Below, in pieces: positions 24,842-32,620 of a DNA stretch of 64,000 bases (the first letter of the stretch is position 1; each line of letters opens with the position of its first letter). This stretch comes from Clostridium sp. CAG:609 (lineage in GTDB: Bacteria; Bacillota_I; Bacilli_A; RF39; UBA660). The stretch is from NCBI GenBank assembly GCA_000438075.1, contig FR903548.1, positions 1-64,000 on the forward strand. Direction: 5' to 3'. The notes under the pieces were generated by a model that saw only the letters and a program-made list of their open reading frames with translations, ran no database searches and was not told the DNA's origin. The translations under genes and the position numbers were made by a program.

Positions 24842-25327
24842 ATGGAAAAACTTGATAAAATAGTAAAAATGTTAAAAGAAAAAAATAAATATGTTTCAAC
24901 AATGGAATCTTGCACCGGTGGTGGACTTGTTAATGCAATAACAAACATCCCTGGAGCAAGTGAAATTCTGAAATTTAGTGCAGTAACTTATTCAAATGAA
25001 TTTAAAATTAAAATGGGAGTACCAAAAGAAACCATAGATACTTATTCTGTATATAGCATGGAAACTGCAATCGATATGTCAAAGAAAATATCTGAATTTA
25101 CGAATTCAAATTATGGTATTGGTATAACAGGTAAATTAAATAGAGCAGACATTAATAATTTAGCTGGTGATGATAATATGGTATATTTTAGTATTTATAA
25201 TAAAGATACAAATACTAATTATAATGACTCTATAAGAGTTTCAAAATCATCAAGAGAAGAAAATAAAGATGAAGTAATAACCAAGATTGTTAATAACTTT
25301 TATGAAATATTAAAAAAAGAAGATTAA
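24842..25327 (+). CDS. CinA C-terminal/PncC-like amidase
   Basis: A 161-residue single-domain protein with TMESCTGGGLVNAITNIPGAS and FSAVTYSNEFKIKMGV, the active-site blocks of the CinA C-terminal family (nicotinamide-nucleotide amidohydrolase, PncC). The third block normally reads G(V/I)(A/T)GPxG; here it is GITGKLNRAD, so the phosphate-binding loop has diverged and substrate or activity may differ. Its end overlaps the convergent radical SAM gene by 4 nt. Confidence 0.82.
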   Translation: MEKLDKIVKMLKEKNKYVSTMESCTGGGLVNAITNIPGASEILKFSAVTYSNEFKIKMGVPKETIDTYSVYSMETAIDMSKKISEFTNSNYGIGITGKLNRADINNLAGDDNMVYFSIYNKDTNTNYNDSIRVSKSSREENKDEVITKIVNNFYEILKKED

Positions 25328-26235
25328 AGTAAATCTCCTTGATATATATTTCTTTTGGCCATTTCTTGGTCAATTCCATTTAAAACCATAAACTTTTTTA
25401 TGAGCCATTCTGGTGCCACAAGTTCATTTAGTTCCGGATCTCCGGTAATTCTCATGACAACAACATCAGGATTAAGTAATCTTAATTGATCACAGACAAT
25501 ATCAATATACTCCTCTCTAGTTAGAATATGAAATTTATTATTTTCATAATAACTAGCTAGCGGAGTATTTTTTGCTATATAAAGCATATGAATTTTAATT
25601 CCATCTATTTTTAAATCATTAACAAATTTTATTGTATTTATCATATCTTCTTTTTCTTCATATGGAAGTCCATTAATAATATGAGCAACTACGAATATAT
25701 TTCTTTCATGTAGTTTTTCAACTGCTTTTTTAAATATTTCTTTATCATGACCACGATTTATAAACTTTAAGGTATTATTATTACTACTTTGAAGTCCAAG
25801 CTCAACAATTAGAAAAGTTTTTTTATTTAATTCTTCTAAATAATCTAACCATTCATCACTTAAACAATCAGGTCTAGTAGCAATATCAATTCCAATAACT
25901 TTAGGCAAAAGAAGTAATTTATCTATATAACCTTTAACAAGATTTTTATCATTATAAGTATTGGTACCAGATTGAAAATATGGAATGTATAAACTATCTG
26001 GCCACTTTTGTTCCATAATTTTTCTTCCTTTTTCAAATTGTTCTAATATATCTAAAGTGTTATCACTAATACCTGCAACAGACTTATTTGAACAATATAT
26101 ACATCCACCATTATATTGATTGGGACATGTACTATTTATATCTAAAGGAACTTTAAAAACTTTTTGACCAAATTTCTTTTTAAAAAAGTAATTTAAAGTA
26201 TGATATCTTTTATTATCTAAAGTGTTTTTAAACAT
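25324..26235 (-). CDS. TIGR01212-type radical SAM protein (YhcC/YtqA-like)
   Basis: A 303-residue protein with CPNQYNGGCIYC (Cys37, 45, 48), the spaced 4Fe-4S motif of the TIGR01212 family instead of the usual CxxxCxxC. YFQSGTNTY, IDIATRPDCLS, IVELGLQSSNNNTLKFINRGHD and KIHMLYIAKNTPLA are the family blocks. It is similar in design to tRNA/ribosome-modifying Elp3-like enzymes; the exact reaction is unknown. Convergent with the CinA-like gene. Confidence 0.9.
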   Translation of the reverse strand: MFKNTLDNKRYHTLNYFFKKKFGQKVFKVPLDINSTCPNQYNGGCIYCSNKSVAGISDNTLDILEQFEKGRKIMEQKWPDSLYIPYFQSGTNTYNDKNLVKGYIDKLLLLPKVIGIDIATRPDCLSDEWLDYLEELNKKTFLIVELGLQSSNNNTLKFINRGHDKEIFKKAVEKLHERNIFVVAHIINGLPYEEKEDMINTIKFVNDLKIDGIKIHMLYIAKNTPLASYYENNKFHILTREEYIDIVCDQLRLLNPDVVVMRITGDPELNELVAPEWLIKKFMVLNGIDQEMAKRNIYQGDLL

Positions 26236-26322
26236 GTTTTCACCTCGTATATATATTTTAGCACGTAAAATTATAAAATAAAAGTTGTTATTTTATAAAA
26301 AAATTGCTATAATTATAGTGTT

Positions 26323-26398
26323 GCTGAAATAGCTCAGTTGGTAGAGCAATGCCCTCGTAACGCATAGGTCGTAAGTTCAAGCCTTACTTTCAGCACCA
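26323..26398 (+). tRNA. tRNA-Thr (anticodon CGT)
   Basis: A cloverleaf can be drawn: acceptor GCTGAAA/TTTCAGC, D-stem GCTC/GAGC, anticodon loop CTCGTAA (anticodon CGT), T-arm GTAAG-TTCAAGC-CTTAC, and an encoded CCA. The base pair next to the anticodon loop is a C-C mismatch. A promoter, TTGTTA and TATAAT with a 17-nt spacer, lies upstream at about 26285-26313. An Abi gene sits immediately downstream on the other strand. Confidence 0.88.
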
Positions 26399-26436
26399 TG
26401 TATAAACATTATTTAATATATAATATAAATGTAAGC

Positions 26437-27414
26437 CTAGGAATTAACAAGATATTCTGGCTTTTTTTTACTTTGACACCACTCTAAAGGAAAATTCATA
26501 AGTTTTAAAATATCATATATTGTTATTACATTTAAATTTTTACTTAATTCAGTAATGGCTGCTTGGATTTCACATTGCAAATCATAATCACCTTTAGGAA
26601 GATAAAGTATATCAAGAACAATAATAAGTGCAAATAAATCATTTTTCCCATATAAATATAATCCAGTTTCGCTTTTAGCAATATTCATTTCCTTGTGAAT
26701 ACTATTATCAGGTATAAATAAAAAGTGAGGGACTTTTGTGTTATATAAACGTTCACCATGAGCACAAATATTTCTAAAATACACTAGTAGCTTAACATAC
26801 TGAATTAATTCTTTTTCAGAAATTCCAAAATGTTTTGCTATGGTTACTCGTTCTTGTTGTTTCATTAATTCTAAAAAATTACATAATGTTCCAAAAGAAA
26901 TTGCATTTATCAATACCCATAAGGGTACAAACCCGTACTTCATCATATAGTGTTTAATATAAGGTTTGTTATTTATGCCCGTTGATATATCACTATTTAA
27001 TTTAGCAATAAGAAATTGAATATCATGTAGACGTTTTTGTTTTTTCTCTTTATTTACAAAATTATTATTTTCATATATATCAAAACAAGATACTTTTAGA
27101 TAATTGTCATTATTATGTATTTTTGAAAATTCGTAAGCTATAATAGAGCGTAAAATGGTTTCAATTTTTAAAATATATTTAAGAAAAATGTCTTTTAATT
27201 TTTTATCAAACATATATAGAGAATAAACCTCTTCGAATGAGGTATTTTTTTTGAATGTATCTTCAGACGAAAGAAAAGGATCTTTATATCCGTTAATAAT
27301 ATTATAATAATTAAAGTCTCGTAATAACCAACTAGCTTCAGCTTCGCGATTAAAAATCATTCCTCTGCTTTTTAACAGTAAAATTTGTTCATTAATACTT
27401 TTAAATTCTTTCAT
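26437..27414 (-). CDS. Abi_2 (AbiD/AbiF-like) HEPN protein
   Basis: A 325-residue protein starting MKEFKSINEQILLLKSRGM and containing YYNIINGYKDPF, YMFDKKLKDIFLKYILKIETILRS and YFRNICAHGERLYN. The last block holds the HEPN RX4H motif (Arg214, His219). These are the Abi_2 family signatures; the family causes abortive infection through RNA cleavage. No Shine-Dalgarno site precedes the ATG; instead a GC-rich hairpin and T-run lie just upstream (27420-27462). It adjoins tRNA-Thr, a common insertion site. Confidence 0.88.
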   Translation of the reverse strand: MKEFKSINEQILLLKSRGMIFNREAEASWLLRDFNYYNIINGYKDPFLSSEDTFKKNTSFEEVYSLYMFDKKLKDIFLKYILKIETILRSIIAYEFSKIHNNDNYLKVSCFDIYENNNFVNKEKKQKRLHDIQFLIAKLNSDISTGINNKPYIKHYMMKYGFVPLWVLINAISFGTLCNFLELMKQQERVTIAKHFGISEKELIQYVKLLVYFRNICAHGERLYNTKVPHFLFIPDNSIHKEMNIAKSETGLYLYGKNDLFALIIVLDILYLPKGDYDLQCEIQAAITELSKNLNVITIYDILKLMNFPLEWCQSKKKPEYLVNS

Positions 27415-27419
27415 ATATA

Positions 27420-27462
27420 AAAATGTCTTCGGTCCACACGGGATACCGAAGCTCTTAACAAC
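27420..27462 (-). ncRNA. Hairpin RNA in the Abi leader, abiF-RNA-like
   Basis: On the minus strand CTTCGGT (27451-27445) pairs with ACCGAAG (27433-27427) around a GC-rich loop, followed by ACATTTTT and then the Abi start codon. A TTGACA at 27495-27490 (minus strand) with an AT-rich -10 region about 17 nt on would begin transcription just before the hairpin. A conserved RNA is known upstream of abiF genes and has been described as an RNA antitoxin. Whether this hairpin is that RNA needs a covariance search. Confidence 0.55.
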
Positions 27463-27634
27463 ATCATTTTAATATAAAATATATAAGCTTGTCAATATCT
27501 CGTACCAAATTTTCTCCTTTTAAGTAATGAATAATATTATAAATTATTTTTTAATAAAAATCAACTTAAAATAAATATACAAAAAGTCAGTTTCTTGTGA
27601 TATAATAAATACTATCAATGAAGGAGGAATACAT

Positions 27635-28300
27635 ATGCGTGTATATGGAATGAATGTTTTAAAAGAATTAGACAAGAAAAAAATAAAAAAGGTATTTACA
27701 TCAAGAAAAGAAGTATGTAAATATTGTAGTGAAAATAAAATTAAATATGAACTTGTTGATAATCATTTATTAAATAAAATGTGTGTATATAATCACCAAG
27801 GGGTAGTAATAGATGCTTTTGATTATGATTACTATACAATGAAAGATATTGAAGGCAATTTAGTATTAATCCTTGATCATTTAGAAGACCCACATAACTT
27901 CGGTGCAATAATAAGAACATGTGCATCAGTAGGGATAAAATCAATAATAATTCCTAAAGACCGTAGTGTTGGTGTAACAGATGTTGTTGTTAAAACTAGT
28001 GTTGGAACAATTAATTATGTTAAAATAATAATGGTTAATAATCTTGTAGCAACAATAAAAACTTTACAAAAAGAAGGATTCTTTGTATATGCTGCATCAA
28101 TGGAAGGAACAGACTTTAGAAAAGTAGACTATAGCAATAAAGTAGCACTTGTAATAGGTAATGAAGGTTCCGGAGTAAGTAGATTAGTAAAAGAAAGTAG
28201 TGATTGTTTAATAAGTATTCCAATGAATAAAAATGTAGAAAGTTTAAATGCATCAGTAGCAGCAAGCATATTAATATACCATCTAGGTATGCATGAATAG
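27635..28300 (+). CDS. rlmB: 23S rRNA 2'-O-methyltransferase, RlmB/TrmH family
   Basis: A 221-residue SPOUT methyltransferase. It starts with MRVYGMNVLKEL (substrate-binding head) and has DHLEDPHNFGAIIRTCASVG (motif 1), ALVIGNEGSGVSRL (motif 2) and SLNASVAASILIY (motif 3). The GAAGGAGGAA site lies just before ATG 27635. It methylates 23S rRNA in characterised homologues. It overlaps the sigma-factor gene by 8 nt, the same order as in Bacillus except that yacP is missing. Confidence 0.9.
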   Translation: MRVYGMNVLKELDKKKIKKVFTSRKEVCKYCSENKIKYELVDNHLLNKMCVYNHQGVVIDAFDYDYYTMKDIEGNLVLILDHLEDPHNFGAIIRTCASVGIKSIIIPKDRSVGVTDVVVKTSVGTINYVKIIMVNNLVATIKTLQKEGFFVYAASMEGTDFRKVDYSNKVALVIGNEGSGVSRLVKESSDCLISIPMNKNVESLNASVAASILIYHLGMHE

Positions 28301-28907
28301 TATAAGTGATCAAGAACTTATAATGCTTCTGCGAGAACAAAATGAGGATGCTGAAAAAATTCTATATGAAAGATACTTTAAAATAATTGGAAAAATAATA
28401 AAAGAATACAAAAACACCTTAAGTGAATTAAACATTGATGAAAGTAATTTATTTGCTAGTTGTATCGATACATTTTATTATGCACTAAATAACTATTCTA
28501 ATCTAAGTGATGCATCATTTAATACATACGTAAAGCTATTAATAAATCGTGCTATTAAAAAGGAAATCATTAAAAAAATAAATATAAATAATCATGTAAC
28601 ATATATATCATTAACTGAATATGAAGAGAAAAATCATGAAGTATCAGATAAAAAAATAAAAGATAATTTAGAAAGAATATGTGATGAAGAAGATATTCAA
28701 CAAATAAATAAAATAATTCTTGATAAATTAAATGAAAAAGAATTAACTTCGTTAGTGTTATTACTTCAAGGATATTCTTACCGTGATATATCAAAGATAC
28801 TACATAAAAGTTATAATCAAGTATACTATCAAATTAATTTGATAAAAAAGAAAATAATGCAGGAAATCAAGAAAAATAGTACTAAATCGCTTGCTTTTTC
28901 AAAGTGA
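28293..28907 (+). CDS. Sigma-H-like RNA polymerase sigma factor
   Basis: A 204-residue protein with LIMLLREQNEDAEKILYERYFKII (region 2-like), AFNTYVKLLINRAIKK (core binding), and a C-terminal region 4 helix-turn-helix, LQGYSYRDISKILHKSYNQVYYQI. Its place between rlmB and secE-nusG is that of sigH in Bacillus. The sequence has diverged, and the regulon cannot be told. Asn/Asp-rich linkers reflect base composition. A hairpin terminator (28927) follows. Confidence 0.75.
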   Translation: MNSISDQELIMLLREQNEDAEKILYERYFKIIGKIIKEYKNTLSELNIDESNLFASCIDTFYYALNNYSNLSDASFNTYVKLLINRAIKKEIIKKININNHVTYISLTEYEEKNHEVSDKKIKDNLERICDEEDIQQINKIILDKLNEKELTSLVLLLQGYSYRDISKILHKSYNQVYYQINLIKKKIMQEIKKNSTKSLAFSK

Positions 28908-28926
28908 TTGTGCTATATTATAGATG

Positions 28927-28945
28927 AACACGAAAGTGTTTTTTT
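28927..28945 (+). terminator. Small terminator between sigH-like gene and secE
   Basis: AACAC-GAAA-GTGTT followed by five more T. A promoter-like TTGCTT/TATATT pair just before it (within the end of the sigma gene) would put the hairpin in the secE leader, so it may be an attenuator. Confidence 0.7.
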
Positions 28946-28961
28946 AAATGGAGGTTTATTT

Positions 28962-29225
28962 ATGGCAAAAAAAGAAGAAACTAAAAAAGATTTAGTAAAA
29001 AACAATAAAGAAAAAATGCCTAAAAAGAAAAATGTAAAAAAAGAAAAGAAAGGACCAAAAGAAAGCTATTTTAAAAAAGTAAACAAAGAAATGAAATTAG
29101 TAAAATGGCCTGAAGGAAAAGAAGTATTAAAATACACTATATCAACAATTATATTTTGTTTAGTATTATGTGCTTTATTCATGCTATTAAATCTAATATT
29201 ATCAGTAGTTAAGGGGTGGTTATAA
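28962..29225 (+). CDS. secE: Protein translocase subunit SecE
   Basis: ATG 28962 with GGAGG at 28950-28954. 87 residues: a Lys/Glu-rich cytosolic N-terminus, then SYFKKVNKEMKLVKWPEGKEVLKYT (the SecE amphipathic helix with KWP), then one membrane helix. It stabilises SecY in the plasma-membrane channel. Its TAA overlaps the nusG ATG (TAATG). The extended Lys-rich head is longer than in Bacillus. Confidence 0.92.
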   Translation: MAKKEETKKDLVKNNKEKMPKKKNVKKEKKGPKESYFKKVNKEMKLVKWPEGKEVLKYTISTIIFCLVLCALFMLLNLILSVVKGWL

Positions 29226-29764
29226 TGGAAGAAAAACAATGGTATGTAGTTAATACTTATTCAGGACATGAAAATAAAGTTAAAGAAAAATTAGAAGCAA
29301 GAACTGAATCAATGGGAATGCAAGATTACATTTTCCGTGTAATTGTTCCTGAAACAACCGAAGTTGAAGTTAAAGATGGGGTAAAAAAAGAAAAAGTAAA
29401 AAAAATGTTTCCAGGTTATGTTTTAGTTGAAATGATTATGACTGATGAAGCTTGGTACATCGTAAGAAATACACCAGGTGTAACAGGATTTATCGGTTCA
29501 AGTGGAAAAGGAGCAAAACCAACTCCGTTATTACCACAAGAAATTGATAGGATTTTAGCTAACATGGGAATGAGTAGAGTAGATGCTTCAACAGAATTAC
29601 AAGTTGGTGACACAGTTAATATTATTGATGGACCATTCAGCGGAATGACTGGTAAAGTTGATAATATTGATACTGAAAATAACAGATTAAATATTATAAT
29701 TGATTTATTTGGACAAGAAACAAATGTTGATGTTGAAGTATATCAAGTTAGTAAAACATATTAA
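29225..29764 (+). CDS. nusG: Transcription antitermination factor NusG
   Basis: I start at ATG 29225 (179 residues), coupled to the secE stop. It has WYVVNTYSGHENKVKEKL, FPGYVLVEM, WYIVRNTPGVTGFIG, and the C-terminal KOW domain VGDTVNIIDGPFSGMTGKV. All NusG landmarks are present. rplK-rplA do not follow as they do in Bacillus; a terminator ends the unit. Confidence 0.95.
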   Translation: MEEKQWYVVNTYSGHENKVKEKLEARTESMGMQDYIFRVIVPETTEVEVKDGVKKEKVKKMFPGYVLVEMIMTDEAWYIVRNTPGVTGFIGSSGKGAKPTPLLPQEIDRILANMGMSRVDASTELQVGDTVNIIDGPFSGMTGKVDNIDTENNRLNIIIDLFGQETNVDVEVYQVSKTY

Positions 29765-29793
29765 AACTGAAGAATTCAAAACTTCAGTTTTTT
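29764..29793 (+). terminator. Terminator after nusG
   Basis: AAACTGAAG and CTTCAGTTT around AATTCAAAA, then T. It also overlaps the end of the convergent glycosyltransferase gene. Confidence 0.9.
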
Positions 29794-30876
29794 AAATATT
29801 TTTAAATTATTTTTTATTCTTACATTATTCTTATCTATCTTTAGAGCTTTTTTAGCATAATAATATGCTTTATCAAAGTTACCTAAATTGTAATATGACA
29901 TAGATAATAAATCGTATAAAACCTCGTTATTACTAAATGTTTCGTTCATATAACTTTTAGGAATATCTTTAATTTTTAAAGCTTTTTTTAAACATTTACA
30001 TACACTTTCATATCTTTTTTCTAGATAATATAATAAAGCAAGTTCAACCCATGGGTCTCTTAAGTAATATGCTTCTATACAAGATTTCTTTAACCACATT
30101 TCAGCTTCATCAAATCTATTTAAATTTTTATAGCATCTACCTATAAATCTCATTGATGCACATCTTTCATCCTTCCATGTAGCACTATTCATATTTAAAT
30201 GTTTAATCAGTGTATCTATTGCATCATTCCATCTTCCATAATACATATATTCTCTGCCTAAATAATGCATATTTCTATCATTATCAGGATCTTCCTTCAC
30301 AGATAATTCTAGTAATGGTAAGTAACTTCCACGTGATTTAGTATTATCCGGATAATGATTAATAACAACATCATCTGTATATGTTTGATGTACATCAGTG
30401 CTACATTTTAATACTTCATGAACTGGATTAACCCACTTAAATAATTTGTTTTTATGAATTTTATCTCCGTAGTAACTTATTTTTGGAACACCACTTTCAA
30501 TATACCAATTATAAACATACCTAAGTTGGTTAGTATCATCTTTCCAAGAATTAAGTAATTTTTCTTTCCAACCCGATTCCATAACTTCATCTAAATCAAG
30601 ACAAATACATATATCAGCATCATCTGGTATTAACTTCATAGACTCATTTCTAGCAACATCAAATCTCCATGGAACAATTTCTTTTACTTGAGTCTTAATT
30701 TTATGCTTCTTTAATAAATCAACGGTTTTATCAGTAGAACCCGTGTCTAAAACACAAATATAATCAGCATCTTTAATAGACTCATACCATCTATCCACAA
30801 ATTTTTCTTCATTCTTGCATATTGCATAAACACAAACTTTTTTAATAATATCAACTCCTTTAGTTATAATATGCAC
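29776..30876 (-). CDS. Family 2 glycosyltransferase with TPR repeats
   Basis: A 366-residue protein. The N-terminal GT-A domain has YAICKNEEKFVDRWYES, CVLDTGSTDKTVDLLKKH, and LDLDEVM (the DxD ligands). From about residue 205 it becomes TPR-like (MHYLGREYMYYGRWNDAI, WVELALLYYLEKRYESV, DLLSMSYYNLGNFDKAYYYAKKAL). This is the SunS/TPR-glycosyltransferase layout seen in cell-surface glycan or glycopeptide genes. The ATG at 30876 has no ribosome binding site; an AAAGGAG lies 5 codons in, ahead of an ATT, so the true start is uncertain. Confidence 0.85.
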   Translation of the reverse strand: MHIITKGVDIIKKVCVYAICKNEEKFVDRWYESIKDADYICVLDTGSTDKTVDLLKKHKIKTQVKEIVPWRFDVARNESMKLIPDDADICICLDLDEVMESGWKEKLLNSWKDDTNQLRYVYNWYIESGVPKISYYGDKIHKNKLFKWVNPVHEVLKCSTDVHQTYTDDVVINHYPDNTKSRGSYLPLLELSVKEDPDNDRNMHYLGREYMYYGRWNDAIDTLIKHLNMNSATWKDERCASMRFIGRCYKNLNRFDEAEMWLKKSCIEAYYLRDPWVELALLYYLEKRYESVCKCLKKALKIKDIPKSYMNETFSNNEVLYDLLSMSYYNLGNFDKAYYYAKKALKIDKNNVRIKNNLKIFKKLKF

Positions 30877-30953
30877 TATATTTAATCATAATTAATAATA
30901 TTACCCATTGTTATAAAGTTTATTTTATAATATAATTTATATGGAGCGAAAAA

Positions 30954-31697
30954 ATGAAAGAGAATATAGTTTATTTAAAATATAAAAAATATGCTAAAGA
31001 TTATAAGTTAGATAGTAGTGATACAAGAAAGCTATGGAAAATAATTGAACCAATTGCAACTCATGAAGAATTTATTAAAAGGTCTACAGATCCATACTAT
31101 CATCATGATATAAAGACTCTCGGAGATCATATCTTATGTGATACGATAGTTACTTATAAATTAGCAAATAAATTAAGAAAAGATAAAAAAGATTTAAAAC
31201 CAATCAATATTAATTTAGCTGTAATCATAGCAATGTTTCATGATTTATATGAACTTCCTTGGCAAAATGTTGAAGTTAAAAAAATACTTAGAAACAAGCA
31301 TGGTTTTGTTCATCCAATCGAAGCAGCAGTTAATGCCATAACTTGGTTTCCACAATATTTTAAAACAAAGGAAAAGGCAGTAATTATAATTGATGGAATA
31401 ATTCACCATATGTTTCCTTTGGCAGTAAGAAGAATTGATAATAGTCCACTTGAACTTAATAATCAAGAAAAATATGATAAGTTACCAGAAAAATATAAAG
31501 AAATAATTAAAATATCTACTAATATTGGTGCATATGGACACTATTCTTTAAGAAAATCATTCTTTATCGAAGGAAGAATAATGTCACGTGCTGATAAAAT
31601 CGTAGCATTAAAAAAAGATATCGGTTCATTTAATGGATATCTTGCACTTTTAAGTGGAAAAAACAAAAATGTGAAGAAAAAGGTTGACAAACACTAA
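30954..31697 (+). CDS. HD-domain hydrolase
   Basis: A 247-residue protein with the metal-binding order H...HD: GDHILCDTIVTYKLA, IAMFHDLYELPWQ (HD pair), and IDGIIHHMFPLA followed by SRADKIVALKKD. This fits HD-type phosphohydrolases acting on nucleotides or phosphate esters; the substrate is unknown. GGAG lies 10 nt upstream. The end of the gene carries the -35 box of the small transcript at 31719. Confidence 0.8.
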   Translation: MKENIVYLKYKKYAKDYKLDSSDTRKLWKIIEPIATHEEFIKRSTDPYYHHDIKTLGDHILCDTIVTYKLANKLRKDKKDLKPININLAVIIAMFHDLYELPWQNVEVKKILRNKHGFVHPIEAAVNAITWFPQYFKTKEKAVIIIDGIIHHMFPLAVRRIDNSPLELNNQEKYDKLPEKYKEIIKISTNIGAYGHYSLRKSFFIEGRIMSRADKIVALKKDIGSFNGYLALLSGKNKNVKKKVDKH

Positions 31698-31712
31698 ATT
31701 ATATGTTAAAAT
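31684..31712 (+). promoter_or_regulatory. Consensus promoter for a short transcript
   Basis: TTGACA (31684-31689), 17-nt spacer and TAAAAT (31707-31712), overlapping the end of the HD gene. Confidence 0.8.
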
Positions 31713-31718
31713 ACATCT

Positions 31719-31874
31719 CGCAATCGGAAAAATTAGACATATCTATATGAGTAATAAAGATTGGTGTACTTTATTAACTATTAACTCATTTTTTACACCT
31801 CCTTTCTATTTTTATATTTTTCCATTGCAATTAACCAGATTAAAGCGAGTTTATAATAAACTCGCTTATTTTTT
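31719..31874 (+). ncRNA. Candidate small RNA with anti-Shine-Dalgarno sequence
   Basis: A consensus promoter and a strong terminator (AAGCGAGTTTA at 31843-31853, TAAACTCGCTT at 31857-31867, T-run) delimit a predicted transcript of about 155 nt with no reading frame behind a ribosome binding site. It contains CACCTCCTTTCTA (31796-31808), the same 13 bases that end 16S rRNA in Bacillus, so the RNA could pair with Shine-Dalgarno sites. The reverse strand shows the perfect complementary Shine-Dalgarno followed by ATG AGT TAA, so an alternative is a defunct minus-strand mini-gene after tetR. Confidence 0.5.
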
Positions 31875-32442
31875 AATAAATTTTATCAGGAATTAACACA
31901 TCAAGATATTTTAAAATATCTTCTTTTTTATATCTATTTGGATATTTAATATATTTCAAACAAACATTAACAACAGCACTTACATAAAACTCTGTAATAA
32001 TATCAACAGGTATTTCAGTTGTTAATAATTTATCACTTTTCTTAATATGATTTTCAACATCTTTATATATTGTATCAAAAGCCATATCCATAACAATACT
32101 ATTAGTGTTTTTTCTTAAAACTGATGAATAAACATTTATATTATCACTAATATGGTTAAAAAATATTTTTATCATTTGCATATAATACTCTTTAGCATTA
32201 CTATATATGTTATTTTCTTCTAACTTCTTAATTAAATCTTTTTCCAAATCATTAATTAATGAATCAAGCAGCTCATACTTATCTGCAAAATGATCATAAA
32301 ATGTTGATCTATTAGTTAAAGCAACATTGCATATATCAGAAACTTTTATTTCTTCGAAAGTCTTCTCCTTCATAAGTTTCATCAAAGCTTCATAAAGGTT
32401 CATTTTTGTTTTAGTAACCCTTAAATCTTCTTTTTTTGACAT
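31873..32442 (-). CDS. TetR/AcrR family regulator
   Basis: A 189-residue protein with KTKMNLYEALMKLMKEKTFEEIKVSDICNVALTNRSTFYDHFADKYELLDSLI, the TetR helix-turn-helix at residues 10-62. The C-terminal ligand domain is helical, like the dihydroxyacetone-kinase-regulator/TetR_C_7 type. It is divergent from the MMPL gene 180 nt away and probably represses it through the inverted repeat at 32541-32590. Confidence 0.9.
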   Translation of the reverse strand: MSKKEDLRVTKTKMNLYEALMKLMKEKTFEEIKVSDICNVALTNRSTFYDHFADKYELLDSLINDLEKDLIKKLEENNIYSNAKEYYMQMIKIFFNHISDNINVYSSVLRKNTNSIVMDMAFDTIYKDVENHIKKSDKLLTTEIPVDIITEFYVSAVVNVCLKYIKYPNRYKKEDILKYLDVLIPDKIY

Positions 32443-32540
32443 AATTCTTCACCTATCAACATTATATCGCAAATACGTCTTTTGTAAAGTTAAACTACAC
32501 AAGTGGGCATAAATAATATACAATAAACAACGTAGTGTTG

Positions 32541-32590
32541 GATAACATACAAAAATAATTCTTTGATTTTGCATTTTTTGTATATTTATC
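32541..32590. promoter_or_regulatory. Large inverted repeat between tetR and MMPL gene
   Basis: GATAA-C-ATACAAAAA (32541-32555) faces TTTTTGTAT-AT-TTATC (32575-32590). It lies in the divergent intergenic region just before a TATATA-rich promoter stretch. A TetR operator is the simplest reading. Confidence 0.5.
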
Positions 32591-32620
32591 ATAGTATATA
32601 TAGCGTGGTGATGAAAAAAG

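Noticed and set aside
27420..27462. Simple terminator of the rlmB-side transcription
   Set aside because: On the plus strand the hairpin is not followed by a T-run. The T-run is on the minus strand, toward the Abi gene, so it belongs to that leader.
29416..29613. Minus-strand frame inside nusG
   Set aside because: It lies wholly within a conserved essential gene and has no start signal.
31796..31808. End of a 16S rRNA gene
   Set aside because: Only 13 bases match; the bases before it do not form helix 45 or any other rRNA sequence.
31684..31896. 70-residue open frame after the HD gene
   Set aside because: No ribosome binding site, hydrophobic/aromatic translation of a region that reads better as promoter plus untranslated RNA plus terminator.
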